Shown here: piece after piece, positions 39,442-49,839 of the stretch
Numbering within the stretch: position 1 is the stretch's first letter
Layout of the letters: every line of letters begins with the position of its first letter
Source of the DNA: Vibrio kanaloae
GTDB taxonomy: Bacteria; Pseudomonadota; Gammaproteobacteria; Enterobacterales; Vibrionaceae
Assembly (NCBI RefSeq): GCF_024347535.1
Contig: NZ_AP025497.1
Location: 2,046,001 to 2,110,000, forward strand
Direction of reading: 5' to 3'
DNA: 64,000 bases
Program-made: the position numbers and the translations under genes
The notes under the pieces: model-generated
Database searches by the model: none
The model's input: the letters and a program-made list of their open reading frames with translations, nothing else
What the model was told of the DNA's origin: nothing

Positions 39442-39635
39442 ATATCTACTAATCGAATAAAAATTAACAGATATATTACTCAAAGTTAGGTTCAACCTTG
39501 AACTTAATCACATTTTTGGGTAGCATTCGCGCACTTATCTTTTCGACACTTCGCTATTGCCGCTCTTTTCCATCACTGTTTGGCTACGCAATACACCCGT
39601 GTCGGTAAATCCATCTTAAGCATAGCTGAGCAAAC

Positions 39636-41183
39636 ATGTTCGAATTCCCACAATTTTCAAAGCACTCTGTAAAGAATGACGTGCTTTCAGGTCTAACAGT
39701 AGCCCTAGCTCTGGTACCTGAAGCTGTAGCATTCGCCTTTGTTGCTGGCGTTGACCCAATGGTTGGTCTATACGCTGCATTCATCGTAGGTTTAATCACT
39801 TCTGTCTTTGGCGGCCGTCCAGGTATGATTTCTGGTGCAACTGGTGCAATGGCCGTTGTAATGGTGAGCCTAGTGGCAACCCATGGTGTTCAATACCTAT
39901 TCGCAGCCGTTATGCTGGCTGGCCTTCTGCAAATTGCAGCAGGTGTATTTAAACTAGGTAAATTTATCCGTATCGTTCCACACCCAGTAATGATTGGTTT
40001 CGTGAACGGTTTGGCCATTGTTATCTTCCTAGCTCAGCTTGGTCAATTTAAAGCGCCAGACGTAACAGGTGCGTTGACTTGGTTACCAAGCGGTCAAATG
40101 ACACTGATGTTAGGCCTTGTGGCACTCACTATGGCTATCATCCACTTCCTACCTAAACTGACAACAGCGGTACCATCTTCATTGGTTGCTATTGTGACGG
40201 TAACGGCTTTGGTTGTTGGCCTTGATCTTGAAACTCGTACTGTTGTCGATTTCCTACGTACTATGTCTGGTGACGAAGCAGCAACACTAGCAGGCTCTCT
40301 ACCAACATTCTCTATTCCAGCAGTGCCGCTTAGCCTAGAAACGCTATACATTATCCTGCCTTACGCCGTGATTCTTGCAGCGATTGGTCTAATTGAATCA
40401 CTACTGACGCTAACCGTACTAGACGAAATGACAAACACTCGTGGTCAATCTAACCGTGAATGTGTTGGTCAAGGTATGGCTAACGTGACGTGTTCAGTCT
40501 TTGGTGCGATGGGTGGTTGTGCGATGATCGGTCAATCGATGATCAACGTAAACTCAGGTGGTCGTGGTCGTCTTTCTGGCATCGTTGCTGCCGTTGCACT
40601 ACTGATGTTCATCCTATTCGGCTCTGCGCTTATTGAAATGATTCCTCTAGCAGCACTAGTGGGCGTCATGTTTATGGTTGTTATCGGTACGTTTGAATGG
40701 GCAACCTTCAAGCTTGCACGTCGCGTACCTAAGCAAGACTTCTTCGTTATCGTCCTTGTTACAGTTGTAACTGTAATGACGGATCTTGCGGTTGCTGTAT
40801 TTGTGGGTGTTATTGCCTCAGCACTAATGTTTGCGTGGCAACATGCTAAGCATATCTACGCAGACACATCTGTAAACGGCAAAGGCTCTAAAGAGTACAA
40901 AGTTAACGGCCCAATCTTCTTTGGTTCAACGGCTAACTTCCTTGAGTTATTTGACGCATACAACGATCCACAAGATGTTATCGTTGATTTCGCCAATTCA
41001 CGCGTTACTGACCACTCTGCTATTGAAGCGATTGATACGATTGCTGAGCGTTACGCAGCACAAGGTAAAACGCTTCACCTTCGCCACCTAAGCCAAGACT
41101 GTGTCACAATGCTACACAAAGCAGGTAGTTTGGTTGAATCAAACGTTGCAGAAGATCCAATCTACAAAGTAATGTCTAAGTAA
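39636..41183 (+). CDS. SulP family inorganic anion transporter
   Basis: A 515-residue inner membrane protein with about 10-12 hydrophobic segments in its first 400 residues and a C-terminal STAS domain (about 415-505, including [20 protein letters not shown]). The opening [27 protein letters not shown] is the SulP signature. Members carry sulfate, bicarbonate or C4-dicarboxylates; substrate cannot be read from sequence. Only a weak ribosome binding site precedes the ATG. It stands alone between two terminators. Confidence 0.9.
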   Translation: MFEFPQFSKHSVKNDVLSGLTVALALVPEAVAFAFVAGVDPMVGLYAAFIVGLITSVFGGRPGMISGATGAMAVVMVSLVATHGVQYLFAAVMLAGLLQIAAGVFKLGKFIRIVPHPVMIGFVNGLAIVIFLAQLGQFKAPDVTGALTWLPSGQMTLMLGLVALTMAIIHFLPKLTTAVPSSLVAIVTVTALVVGLDLETRTVVDFLRTMSGDEAATLAGSLPTFSIPAVPLSLETLYIILPYAVILAAIGLIESLLTLTVLDEMTNTRGQSNRECVGQGMANVTCSVFGAMGGCAMIGQSMINVNSGGRGRLSGIVAAVALLMFILFGSALIEMIPLAALVGVMFMVVIGTFEWATFKLARRVPKQDFFVIVLVTVVTVMTDLAVAVFVGVIASALMFAWQHAKHIYADTSVNGKGSKEYKVNGPIFFGSTANFLELFDAYNDPQDVIVDFANSRVTDHSAIEAIDTIAERYAAQGKTLHLRHLSQDCVTMLHKAGSLVESNVAEDPIYKVMSK

Positions 41184-41211
41184 TCTTAGCCATAGCTTAA
41201 AGCTAGATTTA

Positions 41212-41246
41212 AGAAGGTCGACATTGAATGAATGCCGGCCTTTTTT
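41212..41246 (+). terminator. Terminator of the SulP gene
   Basis: AAGGTCGACATT and AATGCCGGCCTT pair imperfectly around GAATG, with six T following the stem. Confidence 0.75.
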
Positions 41247-41293
41247 ATATCTGTGATTTACTGATGACTCAGATGCTTAATATAACTTAGACA

Positions 41294-41743
41294 TCAGATC
41301 GAACGCAGAATCGGTTCACTGGACTCTTCAATTAAATCCAAAACCAATTCAAAGCCATTCCCTTCCCCATAATATGGGTCAGGTATTTCTTGATACTGCG
41401 ACTCGCCAAAACTCAAAAACAGCGCAATCTTGTATTGCAGGTGCACTGGACATTGGCTCATTAAGTCGTCTAAATTGGCCCTATCTGCAGCGAGTATCAG
41501 GTCAAATTCTTCGAAGTCATTATCAACCACTTTACGAGAAGTAATCCCCTTAAAGCTGTAGCCTCGCTCCTCTCCTGCAGATCTCGAACGCGAGTCCGGC
41601 GAGTTACCTTGATGAAAACCAATCGTCCCCGCAGAGTCGACCACAACGTCAATATCCAGCTGTTGAGCTTTCTTCCTTAACACCGCTTCTCCTGTTGGCG
41701 AACGGCAAATATTCCCCATACAAACTACGAGTATCTTTTTCAT
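41294..41743 (-). CDS. Low-molecular-weight protein-tyrosine-phosphatase
   Basis: A 149-residue cytosolic phosphatase. The P-loop CMGNICRSPTGE lies at the N-terminus (catalytic cysteine at residue 8) and the general-acid aspartate lies in IPDPYYGEG. Such enzymes dephosphorylate tyrosine kinases of capsule synthesis (Wzb/Etp type), but no kinase or export gene is nearby, so it is a stand-alone housekeeping copy. It is divergent from cobO. Confidence 0.92.
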   Translation of the reverse strand: MKKILVVCMGNICRSPTGEAVLRKKAQQLDIDVVVDSAGTIGFHQGNSPDSRSRSAGEERGYSFKGITSRKVVDNDFEEFDLILAADRANLDDLMSQCPVHLQYKIALFLSFGESQYQEIPDPYYGEGNGFELVLDLIEESSEPILRSI

Positions 41744-41827
41744 CCCTAATCACCTGTTCTTCCGATGGTTTTTGATATCGTTAAGTTAGGCTATGATAGG
41801 TGCAATCACAACTTAAAAGGATTTGTT

Positions 41828-42433
41828 ATGTCGACTGAAGACAACAAAGAACAACGCCACAAAGCAAGACAACAGAAAGTAAAAGAACAAGTCGATGCTC
41901 GTGTCGCTGCAGCACAAGAAGTAAAAGGCCTATTGTTGGTCATCACTGGTAACGGTAAAGGCAAATCAACATCAGGCTTCGGCACCATTACTCGCGCAGT
42001 GGGTCACGGTAAGAAATGTGCCGTTGCTCAGTTTGTTAAAGGCACTTGGGATAACGGCGAAAAGAACGTTCTCCAAAAACTCGATGTAGAGTTCCAAGTC
42101 ATGGGCACAGGTTTTACGTGGGAAACTCAAAACAAAGCTCAAGATATCGAAGCCGCACAGCGCGTATGGAAAGAGTGTCAACGCATGCTGGCTGACGAGT
42201 CGATTGATGTAATTCTGTTTGATGAGCTAACCTACATGGTAAGTTATGGCTACATCGAACTCGATGAAGTGGTTGAGGCGTTGAATAACCGTCCGAAGAT
42301 GCAGTCTGTAATCATTACAGGCCGTGGGGCTCACCGTACTCTAACAGAAATGGCAGATACGGTATCTGAAGTTCGTAACGTGAAGCACGCTTTCGAATCT
42401 GGAGTCAAAGCGCTACAAGGCGTTGACTGGTAA
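41828..42433 (+). CDS. cobO: Cob(I)yrinic acid a,c-diamide adenosyltransferase
   Basis: A 201-residue enzyme that adenosylates corrinoids during cobalamin synthesis or salvage (E. coli BtuR). The N-terminal helix (EQRHKARQQKVKEQ) is followed by the P-loop TGNGKGKSTSGFG and the conserved VAQFVKGTW and FDELTYMVSYGY. The frame is open to 41765, but the ATG at 41828 fits the family and has AAAGGA upstream. No other cobalamin gene is in the window, so salvage is likely. Confidence 0.93.
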   Translation: MSTEDNKEQRHKARQQKVKEQVDARVAAAQEVKGLLLVITGNGKGKSTSGFGTITRAVGHGKKCAVAQFVKGTWDNGEKNVLQKLDVEFQVMGTGFTWETQNKAQDIEAAQRVWKECQRMLADESIDVILFDELTYMVSYGYIELDEVVEALNNRPKMQSVIITGRGAHRTLTEMADTVSEVRNVKHAFESGVKALQGVDW

Positions 42434-42446
42434 TAGCCTTCAACCT

Positions 42447-42500
42447 GAGATCCCCGACTCGGTCATCTCCCCTATCGTCATTCCCTAGAGCAAGGGACAA
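42447..42500. repeat. Dispersed vibrio intergenic repeat, copy B
   Basis: GAGATCCCCGACTCGGTC at 42447 and CGTCATTCCCTAGAGCAAGG at about 42476 correspond to the reverse complement of copy A near 34418-34550. The spacing between the two blocks is much shorter here. Confidence 0.6.
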
Positions 42501-42521
42501 GTATTATAAGCATCCAAACAA

Positions 42522-42556
42522 AAGCGCCATTCCTACAGTAGGAATGGCGCTTCTTT
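42522..42556. terminator. Bidirectional terminator between cobO and asmA
   Basis: A perfect 14-bp stem (AAGCGCCATTCCTA with TAGGAATGGCGCTT) carries a 3-base loop, with A's before and T's after. Confidence 0.92.
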
Positions 42557-42576
42557 TCTATACGAGTTAGAAACGT

Positions 42577-44703
42577 TTAGTTAAAGAAACCTTTCAATAA
42601 ACCATCTACCGCTTCTTTGGTTTTCTCGTCTTTGATCTTATCCGTTAGCTTGTTCACACCACGGTCAATCTCTTTCTGTGCTTTCTGTTTCAATACATCA
42701 TCAAAAACAAGTGCAAATTTCGGGTCTGCCCACTGGCCAGTCACCTTAATTGGGATAGTCACATCTTTCAGGTCGTCAATGCTCTTACCGCCCTGACCTT
42801 CAAGCGAACCCACAATTGATGTACGAACAAGGAAATCGACCGTTTCATTAATGAAGTTCGCTTTACCTTGGCCAGTAACGCGCAGTAGTGGCGACTGTGC
42901 CGACAAGTCGTTCGTTGAAACCCAACCTTTGTCGACCTTCAGCGTCGCTTTCATTGCACTGAAATCCGTTTTTTGAGCTTCTCCTTTGCTTTCGACTTTT
43001 TCGCCTTTTATCTTGGCGTAGTTCTCTCGAATCAGTTGAGCAACGTTGATACCATTTACCGCACCATCTTCAAAGTTAATCACGATTGTGCCAACTAAGT
43101 TTTTCTTAATGCCAGTCGGAGTCAGGCTTTTACCTTTAACGTTAACATCGATATTACCGGTACCTTCCAGCGTATCGTTATTCGCAACATCAACCAGTAA
43201 CGGTTGTACCTTCACGCCTTTGATTTTCTTCTTAGCCGTATAAGTCGCCGGTGTTTTACGTGCGTCTAACTTAGCTGTTGCAGAAATAGAGCCTTGGTAA
43301 AGGTTCGATGTGAATGAGGTTAGCTCTGCGATACCACGGTTAACCGAGAATGATGTTTTAACATTCTGCATTTTCGCATTGCTCGCCTTGAACTTATCAA
43401 TCGTGATATCACCTTTCACATCTAACGTTTTCAGAGCCGACAGATCAGGTTCCACTTCTTTCGCAGGTGCAGAGCTACCTGAGTTTGACTTTGAACCACC
43501 AGCAGAACCAGAAGGAGCCGTGCTCGCCGTTTCTGTTGTGTTACCTAGGCCTAAGAACTCATCAAGGTCGATGTTCGGGCTATGAAGAGAAAAACGAACC
43601 TTTGGAATTTCAGACAGGGTTACGTCAGCTTTACCATCTAGCGCGATAGAGTTTGCTTGCAGCTTTTCTAACACAAAGCTCAAATGGCTCTTCGTTAGAT
43701 CAAAGGTCAAATCAGACAGCATATCGACTTTCATTGGAGACTGAGGAAGCGTGTCGCCTTTGAATGTTGAGTCTAACGTTAACCTGTTCAGTGTCACTTT
43801 TGAAATCGCGCTATCGACGATTAGTTCACCGCTACCTTTCAGGTCTAAGTCAAGACCTGATGCTTTACCTACCACTGCGTAAGTCAGTTGGCTTACCTTA
43901 TCGAACTCAAATATATCTAAACCAATTTTTGCGGAGTCAATTGATGTAGCAGGGTCATTAAACTTGGCGTTTAGATCAATATTGCGCAGCGCGTAACTCG
44001 CGAAGCCTTCCGCTAGTTTAAATTCAGCACTGCCGTTTGCAGAAAATTTCTGTTGATTGTTTTCGCCAGAAGCGGCAAAAGTCGCGGTTGTCCATGTATC
44101 TACTGCGAACTCAGATAAATTCAAAGACACATCGTATAACTTAGTGAATGAACCGGCTTGCTTGTCGTCCATTTCAAACAGTGCGTTTGAGATGGTGACA
44201 CCTGCAAGATTGATCGTCCAATTAGAAGCTTCAGCCGCACTTTTTTCTTGAGGTACTGAGGCTGATTCAGCCGTTGTATCTACTACCGGCTCTGACTCTT
44301 GAGGTGCTGCCGCTTGTGTTAGTGCATCGATATTCTTACGGCCATCTTTAAGCGTTTCCAAATAGAACTCTGCGCCGTCTAGAGTAATGTTGCCAATCTC
44401 TAATTGATTGCTAAATAGCGGAGTAACCGAAACATCAACGCCAACGGTATCAACCTTAAATAAGTTCGGTTGGGTAAACCCTTCAGGATTACGTAATTCA
44501 GTTTGACCAAGTTCAAAGCCAATCGATGGAAAGAATTGCCAGCTGATATCGCCCTCGATCACTAGCTCTAGGCCGGTGTGTTTCTGGGCTTGTTCGACAA
44601 TTAATGGCTTAAATTGGTTAGGATTCACTAACAACACTAGTGCCAGAACTGCTGCAATGACAACAAATACTGGTACGGCTACGAAAATGAGTAGTTTCTT
44701 CAT
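42577..44703 (-). CDS. asmA: AsmA family protein
   Basis: A 708-residue protein with one N-terminal membrane helix (LLIFVAVPVFVVIAAVLALVLLV) and a large periplasmic region. The AsmA N-terminal domain shows ITLDGAEFYLETLKDGRKNIDALT. The C-terminal AsmA_2 part shows GKSLTPTGIKKNLVGTIVINFEDGAVNGINVAQLIR. The family belongs to the bridge-like lipid transfer group implicated in moving phospholipid to the outer membrane. The ATG at 44703 has AAGGA 8 bases upstream and is preferred over 44709. It lies downstream of the udk terminators. Confidence 0.92.
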   Translation of the reverse strand: MKKLLIFVAVPVFVVIAAVLALVLLVNPNQFKPLIVEQAQKHTGLELVIEGDISWQFFPSIGFELGQTELRNPEGFTQPNLFKVDTVGVDVSVTPLFSNQLEIGNITLDGAEFYLETLKDGRKNIDALTQAAAPQESEPVVDTTAESASVPQEKSAAEASNWTINLAGVTISNALFEMDDKQAGSFTKLYDVSLNLSEFAVDTWTTATFAASGENNQQKFSANGSAEFKLAEGFASYALRNIDLNAKFNDPATSIDSAKIGLDIFEFDKVSQLTYAVVGKASGLDLDLKGSGELIVDSAISKVTLNRLTLDSTFKGDTLPQSPMKVDMLSDLTFDLTKSHLSFVLEKLQANSIALDGKADVTLSEIPKVRFSLHSPNIDLDEFLGLGNTTETASTAPSGSAGGSKSNSGSSAPAKEVEPDLSALKTLDVKGDITIDKFKASNAKMQNVKTSFSVNRGIAELTSFTSNLYQGSISATAKLDARKTPATYTAKKKIKGVKVQPLLVDVANNDTLEGTGNIDVNVKGKSLTPTGIKKNLVGTIVINFEDGAVNGINVAQLIRENYAKIKGEKVESKGEAQKTDFSAMKATLKVDKGWVSTNDLSAQSPLLRVTGQGKANFINETVDFLVRTSIVGSLEGQGGKSIDDLKDVTIPIKVTGQWADPKFALVFDDVLKQKAQKEIDRGVNKLTDKIKDEKTKEAVDGLLKGFFN

Positions 44704-44725
44704 CCGCATATTCCTTGCTTAGATT

Positions 44726-44758
44726 CCAAAAAGAAAGTGGCACTATAAAAGTGCCACT
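44726..44758 (-). terminator. Second terminator downstream of udk
   Basis: AGTGGCACT (44736-44744) and AGTGCCACT (44750-44758) form a 9-bp stem; minus-strand TTTCTTTTT follows. It precedes asmA closely. Confidence 0.85.
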
Positions 44759-44766
44759 GATTCGGT

Positions 44767-44794
44767 AAAAAATAAAGCTAAGTGAGTCACTTAG
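44767..44794 (-). terminator. First terminator downstream of udk
   Basis: The palindrome CTAAGTGAGTCACTTAG (44778-44794) is followed on the minus strand by CTTTATTTTTT. Together with the next hairpin it forms a tandem stop. Confidence 0.7.
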
Positions 44795-44811
44795 GCTAAA
44801 GTTTTATTCGA

Positions 44812-45453
44812 TTAAGACTTCAACAACTTCGCAATGTGTGCTTTTAACACATCAATCGCAATACGATTTTTACCACCACGAGGAACGATGATGTCTGCAT
44901 GTTGTTTCGAAGGCTCGATAAACTGCATGAACATTGGACGCACTGTTTTTTGATATTGTTTAAGTACAGTATCCATTGTACGTCCACGCTCTTCTACATC
45001 ACGTTTAACACGACGCAATAAACAGATGTCTAACGGTGTATCCATAAAAACACTTGCGTGCATTAGGTTACGAAGACGCGGGTCTGTTAATAGCAGAATA
45101 CCTTCTAAAATGATCACTTTCTTAGGTGTAAGTGTAGTCGTTTCAGAAGTACGTGTGTGCTCAGTGTAACTGTATTCAGGAACTTCTACGGCATTGCCAC
45201 TCATTAGCTGCTGTAGATGTTCACATAAAAGATCATGATCTAATGCATTTGGGTGATCGTAGTTAGTTTTAACACGCTCTTCCATACTCAAGTGACTTTG
45301 GTCGCTGTAATAGCAATCTTCCGTGATAACACCAATTTGATGGTCGCCTACTTTTTCGCGCAGCTCATTATAAATCGTACTAGCAATCAGACTTTTTCCT
45401 GAAGCTGAAGCGCCAGCGATACCTACGATGACACATTGATTATTATCAGACAT
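44812..45453 (-). CDS. udk: Uridine kinase
   Basis: A 213-residue P-loop kinase that makes UMP and CMP from uridine and cytidine in salvage. The motif GASASGKS lies near the N-terminus, with [11 protein letters not shown] and the nucleoside-binding region [13 protein letters not shown] after it. The length matches E. coli Udk (213). It is single-gene, with tandem terminators after it and a 247-base upstream gap to apbC. Confidence 0.96.
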   Translation of the reverse strand: MSDNNQCVIVGIAGASASGKSLIASTIYNELREKVGDHQIGVITEDCYYSDQSHLSMEERVKTNYDHPNALDHDLLCEHLQQLMSGNAVEVPEYSYTEHTRTSETTTLTPKKVIILEGILLLTDPRLRNLMHASVFMDTPLDICLLRRVKRDVEERGRTMDTVLKQYQKTVRPMFMQFIEPSKQHADIIVPRGGKNRIAIDVLKAHIAKLLKS

Positions 45454-45700
45454 TAATTTTGCACCCGATATGGTTTGGTGGTGGGAATAGATAAACTGCC
45501 TGATTATAGGGGCTAAACAACATAGATTCTAGTCGCCATTCTAGCTAATTGCAGTCAAATTGATGATATCAATGCATTTCATGAATACAATCGTTTGCTT
45601 TCAAACAGCTCCCTTATAACTATTTGCGCACCCCAATAATTATTTGTCCAACTTCAAACAGCTATGTTGGTAACCTAGATACTTTTTGCATTGATCCGCG

Positions 45701-46777
45701 CTATTCAACCATCGAAAAGTTAATCGCTTCTGGTCTCGCTTTTCCCGTCCAGAACATTTTCGCAGCGATATTTTCAGCAAGTTCTAGATAGTGACGCGTA
45801 TGCTCACTATCCGGACGACGTATTACCGTCGGGCAACCTGCGTCAATGTCTTCTCTCACATCAATATGCAATGGAATTTGCGCCAAGATATCGAGGTGAA
45901 ACTCTTCTGACATCGCTTCTGCGCCACCAGCACCGAATATATGCTCTTTTTCGCCACAGTGACTACAAATATGGTAGCTCATGTTTTCCACTAAGCCTGC
46001 CACTGGCACGCTCACTTTATCGAACATCGCCACACCTTTACGAGCATCGGCTAATGCCAAATCTTGCGGTGTAGTCACCACAACAGCACCTGTCACAGGA
46101 ATCTGTTGTGACAATGTTAACTGAATATCCCCCGTGCCCGGTGGCATATCGATGACTAGGTAATCCAACTCTGGCCATACCGTTTCATTAACAAGTTGGC
46201 CTAATGCCTTGGCCGCCATTGGGCCACGCCAAATGGCAGCATCATCTTTCGATACAAGGTAACCAATGGAGTGAGTGAAAATACCGTGCACTTCAATTGG
46301 CATCATCCACTTGTTATTTTGAACTTCTGGTTTCGCGTGTAATTGGCCAAGCATCATCGGCACAGAAGGGCCATAGATATCTGCATCCAATAAACCCACT
46401 TTTGAACCAGACTTAGATAAAGCCAAAGCAAGGTTGACTGAAGTCGTCGATTTACCCACCCCACCCTTTGCAGATGTCACGGCGATGATGTTCTTCACGC
46501 CCTTCAATGGCGTCGCGACTGTGGTTTCCAGCGCAGACGGTTTCACTTTTACTTCAAACTGAAAAGCGCTAACAAGCTGTTGTTCAATCTGAGAGTGAAG
46601 CCACTGTTCCAATTCAACCGCAAGCTGATTAGCGGCAAAAGGTAAGGTGATAACAAATGATCCACGCGGATCAACCGATACAATATTTTGGTGTAGCGCC
46701 CACTCTGGGATGAGGATTGGTGACTCGAACTCATTCAACCATGAACAGAAATCTTGCTTAGAAGTAAAGTTACGCAT
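45701..46777 (-). CDS. apbC: Iron-sulfur cluster carrier protein ApbC (Mrp)
   Basis: A 358-residue P-loop ATPase of the Mrp/Nbp35 type. The deviant Walker A SAKGGVGKSTTSVNLALAL lies at about residue 100 and the cluster-ligating CxxC motif in HICSHCGEKEHIFG. It binds and transfers Fe-S clusters. The N-terminal 90 residues form the variable Mrp head. It is divergent from metG, the same arrangement as in E. coli (mrp-metG). Confidence 0.95.
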   Translation of the reverse strand: MRNFTSKQDFCSWLNEFESPILIPEWALHQNIVSVDPRGSFVITLPFAANQLAVELEQWLHSQIEQQLVSAFQFEVKVKPSALETTVATPLKGVKNIIAVTSAKGGVGKSTTSVNLALALSKSGSKVGLLDADIYGPSVPMMLGQLHAKPEVQNNKWMMPIEVHGIFTHSIGYLVSKDDAAIWRGPMAAKALGQLVNETVWPELDYLVIDMPPGTGDIQLTLSQQIPVTGAVVVTTPQDLALADARKGVAMFDKVSVPVAGLVENMSYHICSHCGEKEHIFGAGGAEAMSEEFHLDILAQIPLHIDVREDIDAGCPTVIRRPDSEHTRHYLELAENIAAKMFWTGKARPEAINFSMVE

Positions 46778-46826
46778 TGGGGCTCCTTTTTTTATTTATG
46801 CTATCACCCACGAGATGAAGACTGAA

Positions 46827-46844
46827 CCCCTAAAAAACTAGGGG
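46827..46844. promoter_or_regulatory. Palindrome in the apbC-metG divergent region
   Basis: CCCCTA and TAGGGG flank AAAAAC, a perfect 6-bp inverted repeat 50 bases upstream of apbC and 91 bases upstream of metG. An operator is possible but no regulator is indicated. Confidence 0.35.
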
Positions 46845-46862
46845 AATCCTTTGTCTGATACC

Positions 46863-46891
46863 TTGGCGTATCACACGTTATAAAGTAGTAT
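46863..46891 (+). promoter_or_regulatory. Candidate metG promoter
   Basis: TTGGCG (46863-46868) and TAGTAT (46886-46891) are 17 bases apart, giving a leader of about 40 bases. The match to sigma-70 consensus is moderate (4 of 6 at each box). Confidence 0.4.
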
Positions 46892-46934
46892 TACCTCTCA
46901 AATTTATACCTATCAAAAAAGCGAATTATTAAGT

Positions 46935-48995
46935 ATGGCAACTGATCCAAGACAACTTTTGGTAACTTGTGCGCTTCCGTACGCTAACGGCTCTATTCAC
47001 CTTGGCCATATGCTTGAGCATATCCAAGCTGATATCTGGGTTCGATACCAGCGTCTACGTGGCAACACTGTAAACTTCATCTGTGCTGACGATGCTCACG
47101 GCACGCCAATTATGCTTAAAGCTCAACAGATGGGTATCACGCCAGAAGAGATGATCGCTGCTGTTAGTGAAGAGCACCAAAAAGACTTCGCTGGCTTTGA
47201 TATCAGCTTTGATAACTACCACAGCACACACAGCGAAGAGAACCGTGAACTGGCTTCTCACATCTACCTAGAACTTAAAAAGAACGGCTTCATTTCTAGC
47301 CGTACTATTTCTCAGCTTTTCGATCCTGAGAAAGAGATGTTCCTACCGGACCGCTTCGTAAAAGGTACTTGCCCTAAGTGTAAGTCAGAAGACCAGTATG
47401 GTGATAACTGTGATAACTGCGGTGAAACATACAGCCCAACTGAACTGATTAATCCTAAATCAGCGGTTTCTGGCGCAACTCCAGTAATGAAAGATTCTGA
47501 GCACTTCTTCTTCGACCTACCTCAGTTCGAAAGCATGCTAAAAGAGTGGACTCGTTCTGGCTCTCTACAGAATGAAACTGCAAACAAAATGCAGGAATGG
47601 TTTGAGTCTGGTCTGCAACAGTGGGATATCTCACGTGATGCACCTTACTTTGGCTTTGAAATCCCAGGCGAAAAAGACAAGTTCTTCTACGTTTGGCTAG
47701 ATGCTCCTATCGGTTACATGGGGTCATTCAAAAACCTTTGTGACAAGCGCGATGACCTAGACTTCGACGAATACTGGAAGAAAGACAGCACAGCTGAACT
47801 TTACCACTTCATCGGTAAAGACATCGTTTACTTCCACAGCCTATTCTGGCCAGCAATGCTAGACGGCGCGGGCTTCCGTAAGCCAAACAACGTATTTGTA
47901 CACGGCTACGTAACGGTTAACGGTGCTAAGATGTCTAAATCTAAAGGCACATTCATTAAAGCAAGTACGTACCTAAATCACTTAGACCCTGAGTGTCTAC
48001 GTTACTACTACGCTGCTAAGCTAAACAGCCGTATCGATGATTTAGACCTTAACCTTGAAGACTTCACTCAACGTGTAAACGCTGATGTAGTAAACAAGAT
48101 CGTTAACCTAGCTTCTCGTAACGCTGGCTTCATCACTAAGCGTTTTGAAGGCAAGCTTTCTGCTGAATTTGCAGAACCAGAACTTTACAACGAATTCGTT
48201 GCTGCTGCTGAGCGTATCGGTGAGCTATACGAAACTCGTGAGTTCAGCCGCGCTATTCGTGAAATTACTGCACTAGCTGATAAAGCTAACCAGTACATCG
48301 ATGAGAAAGCACCTTGGGTTCTTGCAAAAGAAGAAGGTAAAGAGCAAGAGCTTCAAGAAGTTTCTTCTGTCGGTATTAACCTATTCCGCGTACTAATGGC
48401 TTACCTGAAACCAGTGATGCCTGAGCTTGCGGCTCGCACCGAAGCTTTCCTAAACGAAGAACTAACGTGGGAAGGTGTTGCAGCGCCGCTAACTGATCAC
48501 GAAATCACTAAGTTCAAAGCGCTATTTAGCCGCATTGATCCGAAGAAAGTGGAAGCCATGATCGAGTCTTCTAAAGAAGATGCAGCCGCTGAAGCAGCAG
48601 CGAAAGAAAAAGCAGAAGCTGAAAAAGAACAAGCAAGCCAAACTGAGCTAGACAAAGAGCCAATCGCAGACGAGATTGAGTTCGATGCCTTTGCTGCAGT
48701 AGACATGCGTATTGCTCGTATCATCTCTTGTGAAGAAGTACCAAAAGCGAACAAACTACTGAAGTTCCAACTGGACATCGGTGGTGAGACTCGCCAAGTA
48801 TTCTCTGGTATCAAATCAGCATACAAACCTGAAGAGCTAGAAGGCAAGCTAACTGTAATGGTAGCCAACCTAAAACCTCGTAAGATGAAATTTGGTATGT
48901 CTGAAGGCATGATCCTAGCAGCGGGCCCTGGCGGCAGCGACCTATGGATCCTTGAGCCACACGAAGGTGCTCAACCTGGTATGCGTGTAATGTAA
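46935..48995 (+). CDS. metG: Methionyl-tRNA synthetase
   Basis: A 686-residue class I synthetase. It shows HLGH ([11 protein letters not shown]), the zinc knuckle [17 protein letters not shown] at about residues 146-162, and KMSKSKGTF at about residue 335. An anticodon-binding helical domain, an Ala/Glu/Lys-rich linker (about 540-575) and the C-terminal tRNA-binding EMAP-like dimerisation domain ([12 protein letters not shown]) follow. Full length for the E. coli type (677). Codon use is strongly biased, as in highly expressed genes. Confidence 0.97.
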   Translation: MATDPRQLLVTCALPYANGSIHLGHMLEHIQADIWVRYQRLRGNTVNFICADDAHGTPIMLKAQQMGITPEEMIAAVSEEHQKDFAGFDISFDNYHSTHSEENRELASHIYLELKKNGFISSRTISQLFDPEKEMFLPDRFVKGTCPKCKSEDQYGDNCDNCGETYSPTELINPKSAVSGATPVMKDSEHFFFDLPQFESMLKEWTRSGSLQNETANKMQEWFESGLQQWDISRDAPYFGFEIPGEKDKFFYVWLDAPIGYMGSFKNLCDKRDDLDFDEYWKKDSTAELYHFIGKDIVYFHSLFWPAMLDGAGFRKPNNVFVHGYVTVNGAKMSKSKGTFIKASTYLNHLDPECLRYYYAAKLNSRIDDLDLNLEDFTQRVNADVVNKIVNLASRNAGFITKRFEGKLSAEFAEPELYNEFVAAAERIGELYETREFSRAIREITALADKANQYIDEKAPWVLAKEEGKEQELQEVSSVGINLFRVLMAYLKPVMPELAARTEAFLNEELTWEGVAAPLTDHEITKFKALFSRIDPKKVEAMIESSKEDAAAEAAAKEKAEAEKEQASQTELDKEPIADEIEFDAFAAVDMRIARIISCEEVPKANKLLKFQLDIGGETRQVFSGIKSAYKPEELEGKLTVMVANLKPRKMKFGMSEGMILAAGPGGSDLWILEPHEGAQPGMRVM

Positions 48996-49036
48996 TTCTG
49001 ACCTCAGTCAAGATAAAGCTGCACTCGTAGCGAATT

Positions 49037-49072
49037 AATCCCCAATGTAGCAAATTCATCGGGGATTTTTTA
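49037..49072 (+). terminator. Rho-independent terminator of metG
   Basis: AATCCCC-AATG and CAT-CGGGGATT pair around a short loop; six T follow. Confidence 0.85.
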
Positions 49073-49233
49073 TATCTACCGAATACAGACGTTCTCTGTT
49101 AGAGTCGCCATCAACTATGCTATGTAGAGTGATGGTGTATCGACGTCCGTTTTTATCGGTAGCTATTTTTGTTGATAACAATGAGCGCCGATCAAATCCA
49201 CTTTACTCTCTAAACCCTTTTTAGGAACCTTCA

Positions 49234-49713
49234 GTGACTAACAACGAAATCTTGCGTCGTATTCAACACGCACTAAACCTTAAAAATGCACAAATCATTA
49301 AAGCTATTGAGCAAGCTGAGGTGACTGTTGCTCATGACCAAGTAATTAACTGGCTAAAAGACGACAATGACAAGTCATGCTCTAAGATGAAAGACAAAGA
49401 GTTAGCGGTATTCCTAAATGGTTTCATCAACCTTAAACGTGGTAAAAAAGAAGGTGCTCAACCTAAACCTGAAGTTGATCTAACTAACAACATGATTTTC
49501 ATGAAGCTACGTATTGCATTAAACATGAAAGCAGAAGATGTACTGGACATATTAGAAGTCGTCGGCATTAGCTTGAGCAAGCACGAGGTTGGTGCGTACT
49601 TCCGTAAACCAGAAAACAAAAACTACAAGGTATGTGAAGACCAACTACTTTGTGATTTTCTAAATGGCGTCCAATTTACAAACCGCCCAGATTCAGAAGA
49701 GTTTGTAGCTTAA
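49234..49713 (+). CDS. yehS: YehS family protein (DUF1456)
   Basis: A 159-residue protein with two copies of the DUF1456 repeat: NNEILRRIQHALNLKNAQII with DKELAVFLNGFINLKRG, then NNMIFMKLRIALNMKAEDVL with EDQLLCDFLNGVQF. It matches E. coli YehS in length. Function is unknown. It starts with GTG at 49234, supported by AGGAA seven bases upstream. It lies alone between the metG terminator and a strong shared terminator with fadR. Confidence 0.9.
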   Translation: MTNNEILRRIQHALNLKNAQIIKAIEQAEVTVAHDQVINWLKDDNDKSCSKMKDKELAVFLNGFINLKRGKKEGAQPKPEVDLTNNMIFMKLRIALNMKAEDVLDILEVVGISLSKHEVGAYFRKPENKNYKVCEDQLLCDFLNGVQFTNRPDSEEFVA

Positions 49714-49742
49714 GTTACTAACATCCTCTCTTCAGAAATACA

Positions 49743-49782
49743 AAAGCGGCGAGATAATTTGATTATCTCGCCGCTTTTTCGT
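49743..49782. terminator. Bidirectional terminator between yehS and fadR
   Basis: AAGCGGCGAGATAAT and ATTATCTCGCCGCTT form a 15-bp stem with a TTG loop, with AAA before and TTTTT after. Confidence 0.95.
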
Positions 49783-49839
49783 TTTCTTTATGTCACTTAC
49801 CGAATAAACCTAAAATTTATCAGATTAGCGTTTACCGGA

